Below, piece by piece: positions 8,847 to 19,349 of a DNA stretch of 35,209 bases. The position numbers and the translations under genes were made by a program. A model generated the notes under the pieces. The model saw only the letters and a list, made by a program, of their open reading frames with translations. It did no database searches and was not told where the DNA came from. The first letter of the stretch is position 1; each line of letters opens with the position of its first letter. Source of the DNA: Pontiellaceae bacterium (lineage in GTDB: Bacteria > Verrucomicrobiota > Kiritimatiellia > Kiritimatiellales > Tichowtungiaceae); NCBI GenBank assembly GCA_029939835.1, contig JAOZSE010000007.1, positions 1 to 35,209 on the forward strand, given 5' to 3'.

Positions 8847-9593
8847 CTATTCAGAACGGATGAGAAACCGGACGGCTTCGGCGGCGGCGTTGAGGCCGAA
8901 GAGGGCCGGAAGCCATGGCGAACTGCCGAGCGGCGCGCGCACCTGTCCGTCGCAGGTTTTGGAGGGGGCTTCGAAATCGGGCAGTTCGTCCGGCAGCTCA
9001 ATGGAGGCGGTTTTTTCTTCGGAATAGACGCAGGTGATGCCGGTGTGTATGCCGCGGCGACGCAGCCGTTTACGGATAAACCGTGCGAGGCGGCAGTGGC
9101 GGGTTTTCGAGAGATCGGCCACGCGCACGGCTTGTGCGTCGATTTTATTGGCCGCGCCCATGCTGGAAATGATACAGGGCACTTTTAGCTCCAGCGCGCG
9201 CTGGAGAAGGCCGACTTTCGGGCTGAGTGTGTCGATGGCGTCGATCAATACGTTTGGCAGAGGAGAAAGCAGTTCATCGGTGGTTTCGCCGTTGATATAG
9301 GTTTTGAGTGCTTCGACTTCACAGCGCGGGTTGATGTCGCGCACCCGTGCGGCGGCCAGCTCGACCTTAACGCGTCCGATGGTTGAGCCGAGGGCGAAGA
9401 GCTGGCGGTTGAGGTTGCTCTCGCTGACCACATCGGCGTCAATAAGCCGCAAATGGCCGATGCCGGCGCGGGCGAGCGCTTCGACGGCATACGAACCGAC
9501 CCCGCCGAGTCCGGCAACAGTGACGCGTGCGCTCTGCAGACGCTCCATCGCTTCGGGCCCTAAAAGCAGTTCGGTTCGATGAAAACGGTTCAT
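8847..9593 (-). CDS. tcdA: tRNA threonylcarbamoyladenosine dehydratase (TcdA/ThiF-HesA superfamily)
   Basis: MNRFHRTELLLGPEAMERLQSARVTVAGLGGVGSYAVEALARAGIGHLRLIDADVVSESNLNRQ. Confidence 0.9.
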   Translation of the reverse strand: MNRFHRTELLLGPEAMERLQSARVTVAGLGGVGSYAVEALARAGIGHLRLIDADVVSESNLNRQLFALGSTIGRVKVELAAARVRDINPRCEVEALKTYINGETTDELLSPLPNVLIDAIDTLSPKVGLLQRALELKVPCIISSMGAANKIDAQAVRVADLSKTRHCRLARFIRKRLRRRGIHTGITCVYSEEKTASIELPDELPDFEAPSKTCDGQVRAPLGSSPWLPALFGLNAAAEAVRFLIRSE

Positions 9594-10810
9594 GACACAG
9601 AATGGGGTTTATTTTTTATTGCCGGCGCCATCTGCCTCAGCCCGGCGATTAGAAAAGCCAGCAGTATCACAATCGCCATGCCGATCAGGTCAATGCCGAG
9701 ATCAATCAGGGAGGCGTGGCGGTCGGAGGTGATAAACTGCAGGACTTCTGTGGCACCGGCAAAGAGTGTGAGCCCGGCGAAAAGGGCCAGTGCAAGGCGC
9801 AGAGAGGGTTTTGCGGAAAACCACGAAAGCGCGCTAAGCAGAGCCAGCAGGCTGAAGAGTATGAAGTGACCGACAAAATGGACGTGGTCAAAGACCTCCT
9901 TGCCGGTGAAAAGCGGCGGTTTTTCTTCCGGGGGCGCAGAGGGCTTAGGCAGGACAGGCTGGCCGGAAGGCGCGGCGGTGATTTCTGGCGGACTGATCGT
10001 TGCGCGCAGCGTGTGGATTTTTTGATACGCCTGCTGAAGAGCACCGTCCAGCACCGCTCCCGGCAGGAGGACGCCGATAAGAATCAACAGAATCGTTGCA
10101 CAGATCAGCCATCCAAAGCGTCGTTTCCAGAGCTGCAGCGCCATCGTACTGAGAGCGGCGGCGATAAACCACAGCAGGCCGAAAAATGTTTTACACCACG
10201 GGGCAGAAGAACGCGCTCGAACGGGGGTGATGGAAATATCATCGACCCGAAGCGTTCCGAACCTTCCGAGGTTTTGGAGATAGAGCCGGGCATTAACCGC
10301 AGCGGAAGGGACGGGGAAAAACGCGACATGGGTTTTCCAGGATCGGTCTTTCCCTGCACTGAATATCTGATGAGGGATGCTGAACATCCCCTTGTTATTT
10401 TTATCGTAGTAACAAAAGACAGCCCGCGGCATGTTCCATCCTTTTTTACCTTTTCGAACACCGGAAGCGGTGGCGTGAAGCGACACACGAAAAGCGTCCG
10501 TCTCCCTGATATCAGGCACGGAAAAACGCAACGTTCCATGTTTATTCGAAACAGCAGTCAGCACAACCCCCGGCGAATCGTTGAATCCGCCGTCGGGAAG
10601 CAGTTGTGCCCGTTGATTCCAGCCTGTCCAGCTGTTGGTGGCCATGGTTGTGCTAAAGGTGCCGTCCGGAATCAGCTCCGGTCCGGCGGGCAGCCACGGT
10701 TCGTAAAACGAAAAAAACAGCGCCATTACGCCGACGATTAAAACGGTGAAAACGGCGGCAAAGAGGCCCAGGCTGTTTTTTTTCTCCAACATTGCAAAAC
10801 AATCTCTCAA
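9590..10810 (-). CDS. VanZ-like membrane protein with a large extracytoplasmic N-terminal beta-rich domain
   Basis: N-terminal TM segment, about 170-aa CBM/jelly-roll-like region (...LRVDDISI...), C-terminal HFILFSLLALLSAL...ATEVLQFITSDRHASLIDLGIDLIGMAIVILL (VanZ-like). Confidence 0.7.
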   Translation of the reverse strand: MRDCFAMLEKKNSLGLFAAVFTVLIVGVMALFFSFYEPWLPAGPELIPDGTFSTTMATNSWTGWNQRAQLLPDGGFNDSPGVVLTAVSNKHGTLRFSVPDIRETDAFRVSLHATASGVRKGKKGWNMPRAVFCYYDKNNKGMFSIPHQIFSAGKDRSWKTHVAFFPVPSAAVNARLYLQNLGRFGTLRVDDISITPVRARSSAPWCKTFFGLLWFIAAALSTMALQLWKRRFGWLICATILLILIGVLLPGAVLDGALQQAYQKIHTLRATISPPEITAAPSGQPVLPKPSAPPEEKPPLFTGKEVFDHVHFVGHFILFSLLALLSALSWFSAKPSLRLALALFAGLTLFAGATEVLQFITSDRHASLIDLGIDLIGMAIVILLAFLIAGLRQMAPAIKNKPHSVS

Positions 10811-10856
10811 AAGTTTCTTTTCAGCGGAAGTTTTATAGCCGAAATTCGACGGCTGT

Positions 10857-11489
10857 ATGACACAGGATTTAAACAGCTATAAAGCTTTTATCTTCGATAT
10901 GGATGGAACGCTAATCGATTCGGAGAAATATCATGCTGACGGCTTTGCGCAGGCAGTCGAAGCATTGAGCGGTTACCGGTTGACTCCCGCGGAGCGGCGC
11001 GAGTTTTTTGAGGCGCATACCAGCACCTTTACACCGGTTCTTTCTGCGCGGCATGGTCTGAACCTTGATCCGTCCGAAGTGCTCGCGCACAAGCGCGTAC
11101 ATGTGAGGGATCATTTCAAAACAGACCTGTTTCCAAACGTGCTGGATTTTATTGAAAAATGGCATGGGAAAAAGCGACTGGCGCTGGCCAGTAACTCGCC
11201 GCGTCATTTTGTCGACAGTGCGCTCGAAGAAGCGGGTATTGAAAATTATTTTGAGGTGGTCTGCACGGCGGACGACGTAACGCACCGCAAACCCGATCCG
11301 GAAATGTACACGCTGACTTTACGCCGCCTGAATCTTTCACCGGAGGCCGTCCTCGTTTTTGAAGACAGTCCGCCCGGCGTAGTTGCCGCACAGGCGGCAG
11401 GGTGCCCCGTGCTGATGGTTGATAACGGAGCAGGGCGGACGGTCGAAGGCGTCGCGCAGTATACCTGGAAGGATCTGACGGAATTATGA
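10857..11489 (+). CDS. HAD-superfamily hydrolase (beta-phosphoglucomutase-like)
   Basis: FIFDMDGTLIDSE, LALASNSPR, HRKPDPEMY, VFEDSPPGVVAAQAAG. Confidence 0.88.
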   Translation: MTQDLNSYKAFIFDMDGTLIDSEKYHADGFAQAVEALSGYRLTPAERREFFEAHTSTFTPVLSARHGLNLDPSEVLAHKRVHVRDHFKTDLFPNVLDFIEKWHGKKRLALASNSPRHFVDSALEEAGIENYFEVVCTADDVTHRKPDPEMYTLTLRRLNLSPEAVLVFEDSPPGVVAAQAAGCPVLMVDNGAGRTVEGVAQYTWKDLTEL

Positions 11490-12565
11490 AAAAGACACCG
11501 TTACATGCTGAGCATGTTACCCTCGGCGCGCGCATGGCCGAATTCGGTGGCTGGGACATGCCGATTCAATACGAAGGAATTTTGGCCGAACATCAGCACA
11601 CCCGCACCAAAGCGGGGCTGTTCGATATCTGCCATATGAGCGAATTCGAACTGACCGGCCCGGCCGCCGCCGCCGACCTTGAAAAGCTGCTGACGATGAA
11701 AATTTCGACCCTCCGTATCGGCCAGTGCCGCTACGGCTTCATGCTCAACGAGCAGGGCGGGGTCATTGATGACCTCACCTGCTATCGTCTCGGCGAAGAG
11801 CGCTACATGCTTGTCGTCAACGCCGCCACGCTTGAAAGCGACGCCGAATGGATTCAGGCGCATCTCTCGGCCAATACCGGCTTTATTGATCGTTCGAACG
11901 AATTCGGAAAAATTGATTTGCAGGGGCCGGTGTCGCGCGCCGCGTTCGAAGCCGTAATCGGTAAGCCGCTTCCCGATCTCGGTTATTTCCGCTGTGAGCC
12001 GTTTTCGTGCCTTGATACGGAGATTTTGCTGAGCCGGACGGGTTACACGGGCGAGTGGGGTTATGAACTCTACTTTCCGGCCTCCGAAGCCGTCCGCCTT
12101 TGGCGCGCGCTGCTGGCGAATGAAAACATTAAACCGGTTGGCCTTGGCGCGCGCGACACGCTTCGGCTGGAAATGGGTTATTCGCTGTACGGCCACGAAC
12201 TCTCGCTCGACCGCACGCCGGTGCCGGTGAGCCGCGGCATGTTCCTTAAAAAGGAAATCGATTTTATCGGCCGCGACGCTGTATTGCGTGATCTCGAACA
12301 GCCGAGGGAATTTCTGGTTGCTCTGGAGTTCGACAGCAAGCGCGCTGCCCGGGCAGGAGCTAACGTTTTTTTCCAGACATTGGAAGCCGGTGCGGTCACC
12401 AGCGGTTCGGTTTCTCCAAGCCTTGGAAAAGCCGTTGCACTCGCCATGGTTAAAACCGATGTCTCAGAGGTCGGAACAATTCTTGACGTCGAAATCCGCG
12501 GTAAGCGCTTTCCCTCCAAAGTGGTCGAGCTTCCTTTTTATAAAAACGGAACAGCGAGAGGATAG
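11486..12565 (+). CDS. gcvT: Glycine cleavage system aminomethyltransferase (T protein)
   Basis: MKKTPLHAEHVTLGARMAEFGGWDMPIQY...LSRTGYTGEWGYEL...GLGARDTLRLEMGYSLYGHEL. Confidence 0.96.
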   Translation: MKKTPLHAEHVTLGARMAEFGGWDMPIQYEGILAEHQHTRTKAGLFDICHMSEFELTGPAAAADLEKLLTMKISTLRIGQCRYGFMLNEQGGVIDDLTCYRLGEERYMLVVNAATLESDAEWIQAHLSANTGFIDRSNEFGKIDLQGPVSRAAFEAVIGKPLPDLGYFRCEPFSCLDTEILLSRTGYTGEWGYELYFPASEAVRLWRALLANENIKPVGLGARDTLRLEMGYSLYGHELSLDRTPVPVSRGMFLKKEIDFIGRDAVLRDLEQPREFLVALEFDSKRAARAGANVFFQTLEAGAVTSGSVSPSLGKAVALAMVKTDVSEVGTILDVEIRGKRFPSKVVELPFYKNGTARG

Positions 12566-12568
12566 AGG

Positions 12569-12925
12569 CTACTTCTTTCTCGTTTTGTAGGCGGCCCGTT
12601 GCTCACGAATCAAGTTGAGGCAGTGGGTATTGAGGCTTTCACCTTTTCGGAGTGATTCAATAGCAAGCGCTTGGTGAAGCTCTTTGCCGACCCGGACCAC
12701 AAACTTTCCGGAATATTCTTTTCCGGCAGTCGCGGCGGGAAGAGGTTCGCCGTCTTCCTGATAGAGTTCAATCCACTCATCAACGGCCTGACAGAGCTCT
12801 TTGTAAACGGTAGCTTCGTCATCGCCGTGAATGCCGCCGAGCATCAGGCCGGGGCAGGTGCCCACATAGCACTGATCCTCTTCCGACCATTCGACAATTT
12901 TAAGATATTTATCGCTCGATTTCAT
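12569..12925 (-). CDS. hicB: HicB-family antitoxin
   Basis: YLKIVEWSEEDQCYVGTCPGLMLGGIHGDDEATVYKEL... with a C-terminal RHH-like region; overlaps hicA (ATGA). Confidence 0.85.
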   Translation of the reverse strand: MKSSDKYLKIVEWSEEDQCYVGTCPGLMLGGIHGDDEATVYKELCQAVDEWIELYQEDGEPLPAATAGKEYSGKFVVRVGKELHQALAIESLRKGESLNTHCLNLIREQRAAYKTRKK

Positions 12926-13116
12926 TTTTTTGCCTCCCGGAGCGCTCTCTCAACATCTCGTTCCTGATACTTCTTTGCGTCCTGCCCAGAGGTGCCGCTG
13001 ATGGTGATCCTGCTTCCGCAAGGGTGCTTAAAATTTTTGTGACTGCCTTTGCCACCGCGATCCTCAAAACCTGCCTTTTTCAGGTCACGTATCAGCGCTC
13101 TGATTTTCCTTGGCAT
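12922..13116 (-). CDS. hicA: HicA-family toxin
   Basis: MPRKIRALIRDLKKAGFEDRGGKGSHKNFKHP; GSH motif. Confidence 0.87.
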   Translation of the reverse strand: MPRKIRALIRDLKKAGFEDRGGKGSHKNFKHPCGSRITISGTSGQDAKKYQERDVERALREAKK

Positions 13117-13121
13117 GCAAC

Positions 13122-13144
13122 CATAGTACTATATTAGTACTATG
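13122..13144. promoter_or_regulatory. Perfect inverted repeat, candidate HicB operator
   Basis: catagtacta-tat-tagtactatg: 10-bp arms directly upstream of hicA. Confidence 0.65.
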
Positions 13145-13221
13145 CTGCCAGTCCTAATCTGGGATTTCTTTAGCTTTTATTCCTGAAGTTCGTTTTTCGA
13201 TAGGGTTTAATCACTCGCCTT

Positions 13222-13872
13222 ATGAAAAAGCATCTGCTCATTTTCGATTTGGATGGAACGCTGGCGGATACGCGGGCTGATCTGGCGACTGGTATCAATC
13301 TGATGAGGGGACACTACGGGCTTCCATCGCTCGACGTGGATACCGTGACCGGCTACATCGGTAACGGCATCCGCAAACTGGTCGAGCGGTCTCTGCAAGG
13401 CGCGGAGGCGGATCTCGATGAAGCGCTCGAACTCGACCGGAAATTTTACCGCGAACACATGCTGGACAAAACGACGCTCTATCCGGGCGTGGCTGAAGGG
13501 CTCGCACAGCTTGCGGAAGCGGGGCATGCGCTGGCCGTGCTGAGCAATAAGCCGGGCGAACCGTCGCGTGTGATCCTGAAACATCTCGGTGTGGACAGTC
13601 TGTTTTTACAGATTCTGGGCGGCGGTGACCTGCCGAATCTAAAACCCGCTCCCGACGGCATTCAGGCGCTCTTGGAAGCGGCGGGAACTTCAGTGGAAAA
13701 CATCTGGATGATCGGCGATCATCATACCGATCTGGAAGCGGCGCACAACGCGGGCGTCCAAAGCGGCTTCGTCACCTACGGCATCGGGCATCCCGGCGAA
13801 TTTGCCGCCGATCAGGTGTGGCATGGCTTTGAAGAACTGGTAGAGTTTTTTACCAACCAACGAGGTGAATGA
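13222..13872 (+). CDS. gph: Phosphoglycolate-phosphatase-like HAD hydrolase
   Basis: LLIFDLDGTLADTRADLATGIN...LAVLSNKPGEPSR...MIGDHHTDLEAAHNAG. Confidence 0.85.
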   Translation: MKKHLLIFDLDGTLADTRADLATGINLMRGHYGLPSLDVDTVTGYIGNGIRKLVERSLQGAEADLDEALELDRKFYREHMLDKTTLYPGVAEGLAQLAEAGHALAVLSNKPGEPSRVILKHLGVDSLFLQILGGGDLPNLKPAPDGIQALLEAAGTSVENIWMIGDHHTDLEAAHNAGVQSGFVTYGIGHPGEFAADQVWHGFEELVEFFTNQRGE

Positions 13873-14270
13873 TGAGTAATACCGACGGACTGACCCGGCT
13901 GAAAAAAGGCGAGAAAAACTATCCCCGGGAGCCGGATGTTTCAATTCTGGAGACGTTTGAAAACGCCAATGCGGAACGCGACTACTGGATCACGTTTGAG
14001 ACCGATGAGTTCACTTCGCTTTGTCCGATCACCGGCCAGCCGGATTTTGCGCGGATTACGATTGAATACATTCCCGATCAACTCTGTGTCGAGAGCAAGT
14101 CGCTTAAGCTTTATCTCTATTCATTCCGCAACGAAGGTTCGTTTTACGAGGATGTAACCAATCGCATCTTCACCGATCTGATGGAAACCTGCAAACCGCG
14201 CAAACTGATTGTAACGGGCGACTTCACGGCCCGCGGCGGTATCCGCTCCAGCGTTCGTGTGGAATCTTAA
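13872..14270 (+). CDS. queF: NADPH-dependent 7-cyano-7-deazaguanine reductase (preQ0 reductase)
   Basis: ETFENANAERDYWITFETDEFTSLCPITGQPDFARITIEYIPDQLCVESKSLKLYLYSFRNEGSFYEDVTNRI; QueF catalytic Cys and E-S-K-S motif. Confidence 0.95.
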   Translation: MSNTDGLTRLKKGEKNYPREPDVSILETFENANAERDYWITFETDEFTSLCPITGQPDFARITIEYIPDQLCVESKSLKLYLYSFRNEGSFYEDVTNRIFTDLMETCKPRKLIVTGDFTARGGIRSSVRVES

Positions 14271-14273
14271 TAT

Positions 14274-14327
14274 GGAGTGCGCAGGCTTGCCTGCGCTTTG
14301 TTAAGCCAAAGCTTGCCGCCGCACTCC
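14274..14327. repeat. GGAGTGC...GCACTCC palindromic repeat between convergent queF and queD
   Basis: ggagtgcgcaggcttgcctgcgctttgttaagccaaagcttgccgccgcactcc. Confidence 0.8.
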
Positions 14328-14336
14328 AAAGGGGAT

Positions 14337-14702
14337 TCATTCCCCGCAATAAATGCAGCCGGCGGTCCCGGTCTCTTTGATGACAATTTTCGAGAGCAGG
14401 GACAACTGCGGTTTCAGGATGTTCCACAGCCAGACACTCATGTTCTCACTGGTCGGATTTTCCAGCCCCTCAATTTCATTGAGTATCGCGTGATCAAGCT
14501 TCTTCAAAACCGGCTCGCACACGCTGGACAGGTCGCCGAAATCCATAATGAATCCGGTTTTCAGATCAACCGGGCCACGCAGGTGCACCTCGATTTCAAA
14601 GCTGTGTCCATGCATGGCAGAGCATTTATGAGTCGGGGGCACGCCGGTCAGACGATGGGCGGCATCAAAGCGAAACGTTTTATAAATTTCCATCTCAGGC
14701 AT
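14337..14702 (-). CDS. queD: 6-carboxy-5,6,7,8-tetrahydropterin synthase
   Basis: MEIYKTFRFDAAHRLTGVPPTHKCSAMHGHSFEIEVHL...IMDFGDL...LDHAILNEI...PTSENMSVWLW. Confidence 0.95.
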   Translation of the reverse strand: MPEMEIYKTFRFDAAHRLTGVPPTHKCSAMHGHSFEIEVHLRGPVDLKTGFIMDFGDLSSVCEPVLKKLDHAILNEIEGLENPTSENMSVWLWNILKPQLSLLSKIVIKETGTAGCIYCGE

Positions 14703-14717
14703 AACTTCCTCTTTCGT

Positions 14718-14753
14718 TTTTAACGAATTCAACGACTTGAACGGTTTTAACGA
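14718..14753. repeat. Degenerate 9-nt-period array
   Basis: ttttaacga attcaacga cttgaacgg ttttaacga; contains the queC stop codon; near-identical units flank the four-helix-bundle gene at 20597-21022. Confidence 0.75.
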
Positions 14754-15493
14754 GTCCCGCTTTGCGGGGTGTATTGTCTCGGATCAGTTGCGCCGGCCTC
14801 TTTGAACCCTTTCAGGCGCAAGCGGCAGGAATCGCAGGTGCCGCAGGCCGCGCCGTCCGGTGCCGGATCGTAACAGCTGGACGTTACGCTGTAATCGACA
14901 CCCAGCTCCAGCCCCTTTTGAATAATCTGCGCTTTAGTCAGATGAATAAGCGGAGTGTGGATGGTCAGTTTTTGGTCGCCGATAACAGCGGCCTTGGTGG
15001 CGAGGTTGGCCGCTTTTTCAAAGGCGACAATAAATTCAGGGCGGCAGTCAGGATATCCGCTGTAATCAAGCACGTTGACGCCGATAAAAATGTCAAAACT
15101 TTCCAGTACCTCGGCCCAGGCGAGGGCGTAGGAAAGAAAAATCGTGTTGCGCGCCGGAACATAGGTGGCGGGAATTTCATCCGCTGTGCCCGCTTCTTCC
15201 GTCGCTAAAGCTTCCGCTTTCGCCAAGGCTTCGGTGGACAGGTCGTGCGGTACAGGAATATCGGGATCGGTCAGCGCGGAGCCGCCGAACGTACCGAGGT
15301 CGATGTTGATGATGCGGTGTTCAGCAACACCCTGCGCTTTCGCAATCTGCGTTGCGCAGTCAAGCTCAATGGCATGGCGCTGGCCGTAGCGGAAGGAGAG
15401 GGCATAGCAGTCAAACCCTTCCGCTAGGGCAATTGCCAGCGCGGTGGTGGAATCCAATCCGCCGCTTAACAGTACTACCGCCTTTTTTTTCAT
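14747..15493 (-). CDS. queC: 7-cyano-7-deazaguanine synthase
   Basis: [37 protein letters not shown]...[18 protein letters not shown]...[24 protein letters not shown]. Confidence 0.96.
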   Translation of the reverse strand: MKKKAVVLLSGGLDSTTALAIALAEGFDCYALSFRYGQRHAIELDCATQIAKAQGVAEHRIINIDLGTFGGSALTDPDIPVPHDLSTEALAKAEALATEEAGTADEIPATYVPARNTIFLSYALAWAEVLESFDIFIGVNVLDYSGYPDCRPEFIVAFEKAANLATKAAVIGDQKLTIHTPLIHLTKAQIIQKGLELGVDYSVTSSCYDPAPDGAACGTCDSCRLRLKGFKEAGATDPRQYTPQSGTR

Positions 15494-15512
15494 CGTTTCT
15501 CACCGTTCTCAG

Positions 15513-15564
15513 GTAGGGCGCTTTCGCCGAAAGCGCCGCGGACAGCTCGGCGAGCTGTCCCTGC
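15513..15564. repeat. GTAGGG...CCCTGCC palindromic element between queE and queC
   Basis: gtagggcgctttcgccgaaagcgccgcggacagctcggcgagctgtccctgc; its left half is identical to 19291-19316. Confidence 0.8.
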
Positions 15565-15632
15565 CAACATTCCATCAATCCTGTATTCCACCATCTTGAC
15601 TCGGCGAAGCCTGCGGCGAAGACGGTTCCACT

Positions 15633-16406
15633 CTACATCAATCCCATCAGTTTGTGGCACTGCGGAATCACGCGAACGCTGTGACCAAGCGCAACGGCCA
15701 TTTGCGACTGCCACGCAAGAACCTGTTTTGCGGTCGGCACGCGCTCGGTTTTGGAGGCTGCAGTCATCGGCTGCAGAACCACTGCAGCCTGCGTAGCGGA
15801 GTCGCGGATGATTTCCGCGGCCTGGGCCAGATCTTCATCGGCTGTATCGGCGCTAACGACCAGTTTGATGGTGGCGCCGGTTTCTTCAGCTTCAATAATG
15901 TCCAGAAATGTACGATGCATTTCCCATGCGGCTGGCTCGCCAGTGACGCTAGGCAGCTTGATATCCATCAGCACGTGGTCAATCCATTCGACGATTCGGA
16001 CAAAGGGCCCGGGTAAGTCGCCGCTGGTTTCGAGGTGTACCGGCAGGTCGAGCTGTTTGCGCGCTTCCGGCAGGAAGGCGGCCAGAAAGTCCGCCTGCAG
16101 GAGCGGCTCACCACCGGTGATGAACAGGTCGTCGTGGGCATATTCAGGACGGTTCATTTCCGTCAGTAGCGCGAGTAGTGTTTCAACCGTCAACGGATTG
16201 GGAACTGTATTGATCAGACCGCTGCCCGGCTCTTTTTCAATGGCAACGGTTTCGGTACGCTCGATGGGCGTGTCGCAGTAGAGGCAGCTGCGGTGACATC
16301 CGCAAAAGCGCACAAAGAGCTGGCGGCGACCGATATGGATTCCCTCGCCCTGCGCAGAGCTGAATATCTCGCTCACAAAAGCTGTTATTTCGCCTGATTC
16401 CTTCAT
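15633..16406 (-). CDS. queE: 7-carboxy-7-deazaguanine synthase (radical SAM)
   Basis: FVSEIFSSAQGEGIHIGRRQLFVRFCGCHRSCLYCDTP...DLFITGGEPLLQ; start taken at MKESGEITAFV. Confidence 0.92.
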   Translation of the reverse strand: MKESGEITAFVSEIFSSAQGEGIHIGRRQLFVRFCGCHRSCLYCDTPIERTETVAIEKEPGSGLINTVPNPLTVETLLALLTEMNRPEYAHDDLFITGGEPLLQADFLAAFLPEARKQLDLPVHLETSGDLPGPFVRIVEWIDHVLMDIKLPSVTGEPAAWEMHRTFLDIIEAEETGATIKLVVSADTADEDLAQAAEIIRDSATQAAVVLQPMTAASKTERVPTAKQVLAWQSQMAVALGHSVRVIPQCHKLMGLM

Positions 16407-16440
16407 AAACTCCACCGTTTTGAGTACACCACCAAGCAAA

Positions 16441-16468
16441 CCAATAACCAATAACGAATAACTAATAA
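16441..16468. repeat. 7-nt-period array (ccaataa ccaataa cgaataa ctaataa)
   Basis: Direct reading; shares a 20-nt identical stretch with 18749-18768. Confidence 0.75.
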
Positions 16469-16477
16469 CTGCTCTTC

Positions 16478-18714
<2,237 letters not shown>

Positions 18715-18739
18715 CCACAAAAAGCGCAAAAGGTTTGGT

Positions 18740-19294
18740 ATGGGGAAACCAATAACCAATAACGAATATCAAATAACTGGCAGGATTCTTCTGCACACCT
18801 GCTGTGCGCCGTGTGCGGCGCCGTCCGCCGAGCCGCTGGTGCTCGCCGGACACGAAGTAGTGCTTTATTTCAGTAATTTCAATATTCATCCTGAAGCCGA
18901 ATATCTCAAACGACTTGAGCACGCACGCCGGTTGGCGGAGAAAATGAATCTGGTCATTGAAGAAGACCAGTACGATCACGCCGAGTGGCTGGAACATATT
19001 CGCGGACTGGAAAATGAGCCGGAAAAGGGAGCGCGCTGCCGTAAATGCTTTGAATTCAGTCTGGCCCGTACAAATCAAATGGCTGAACGGCTCGATATAC
19101 CCGCTTTTGCCACAACGCTCACCCTCAGTCCACACAAGGCGTCACAGATGATTTTTGAAATCGCCGCGCAGTTTCCGCGCTTTGTGCCGATCGATTTTAA
19201 AAAGAAAGGCGGATTCCTGCGCAGCATTGAATTGAGCGAGGAATATGAGCTTTACCGCCAGAACTACTGCGGGTGTGAGTTTTCAAAAAGGTAG
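18740..19294 (+). CDS. queH: Epoxyqueuosine reductase QueH (DUF208)
   Basis: ILLHTCCAPCAAPSAEPL...YFSNFNIHPEAEYLKRLEHARRLAE...GARCRKCFEFSLARTNQMA...FATTLTLSPHK...YRQNYCGCEFS. Confidence 0.93.
   Translation: MGKPITNNEYQITGRILLHTCCAPCAAPSAEPLVLAGHEVVLYFSNFNIHPEAEYLKRLEHARRLAEKMNLVIEEDQYDHAEWLEHIRGLENEPEKGARCRKCFEFSLARTNQMAERLDIPAFATTLTLSPHKASQMIFEIAAQFPRFVPIDFKKKGGFLRSIELSEEYELYRQNYCGCEFSKR
18749..18776. repeat. 7-nt-period array inside the 5' end of queH
   Basis: ccaataa ccaataa cgaatat caaataa, translated as part of KPITNNEYQIT. Confidence 0.75.
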
Positions 19295-19349
19295 GGCGCT
19301 TTCGCCGAAAGCGCCGGGAAGAGCGAACAGCCCGGCGGTCTGTCCCTAC
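19291..19349. repeat. GTAGGG...CCCTAC palindromic element between convergent queH and pgl
   Basis: gtagggcgctttcgccgaaagcgccgggaagagcgaacagcccggcggtctgtccctac; both terminal GTAGs supply TAG stop codons. Confidence 0.88.

Noticed and set aside
9716-10741. 341-aa plus-strand ORF
   Set aside because: Antisense shadow of the VanZ-like gene; Arg/Gly/Gln-rich low-information sequence typical of antisense frames in GC-rich genes.
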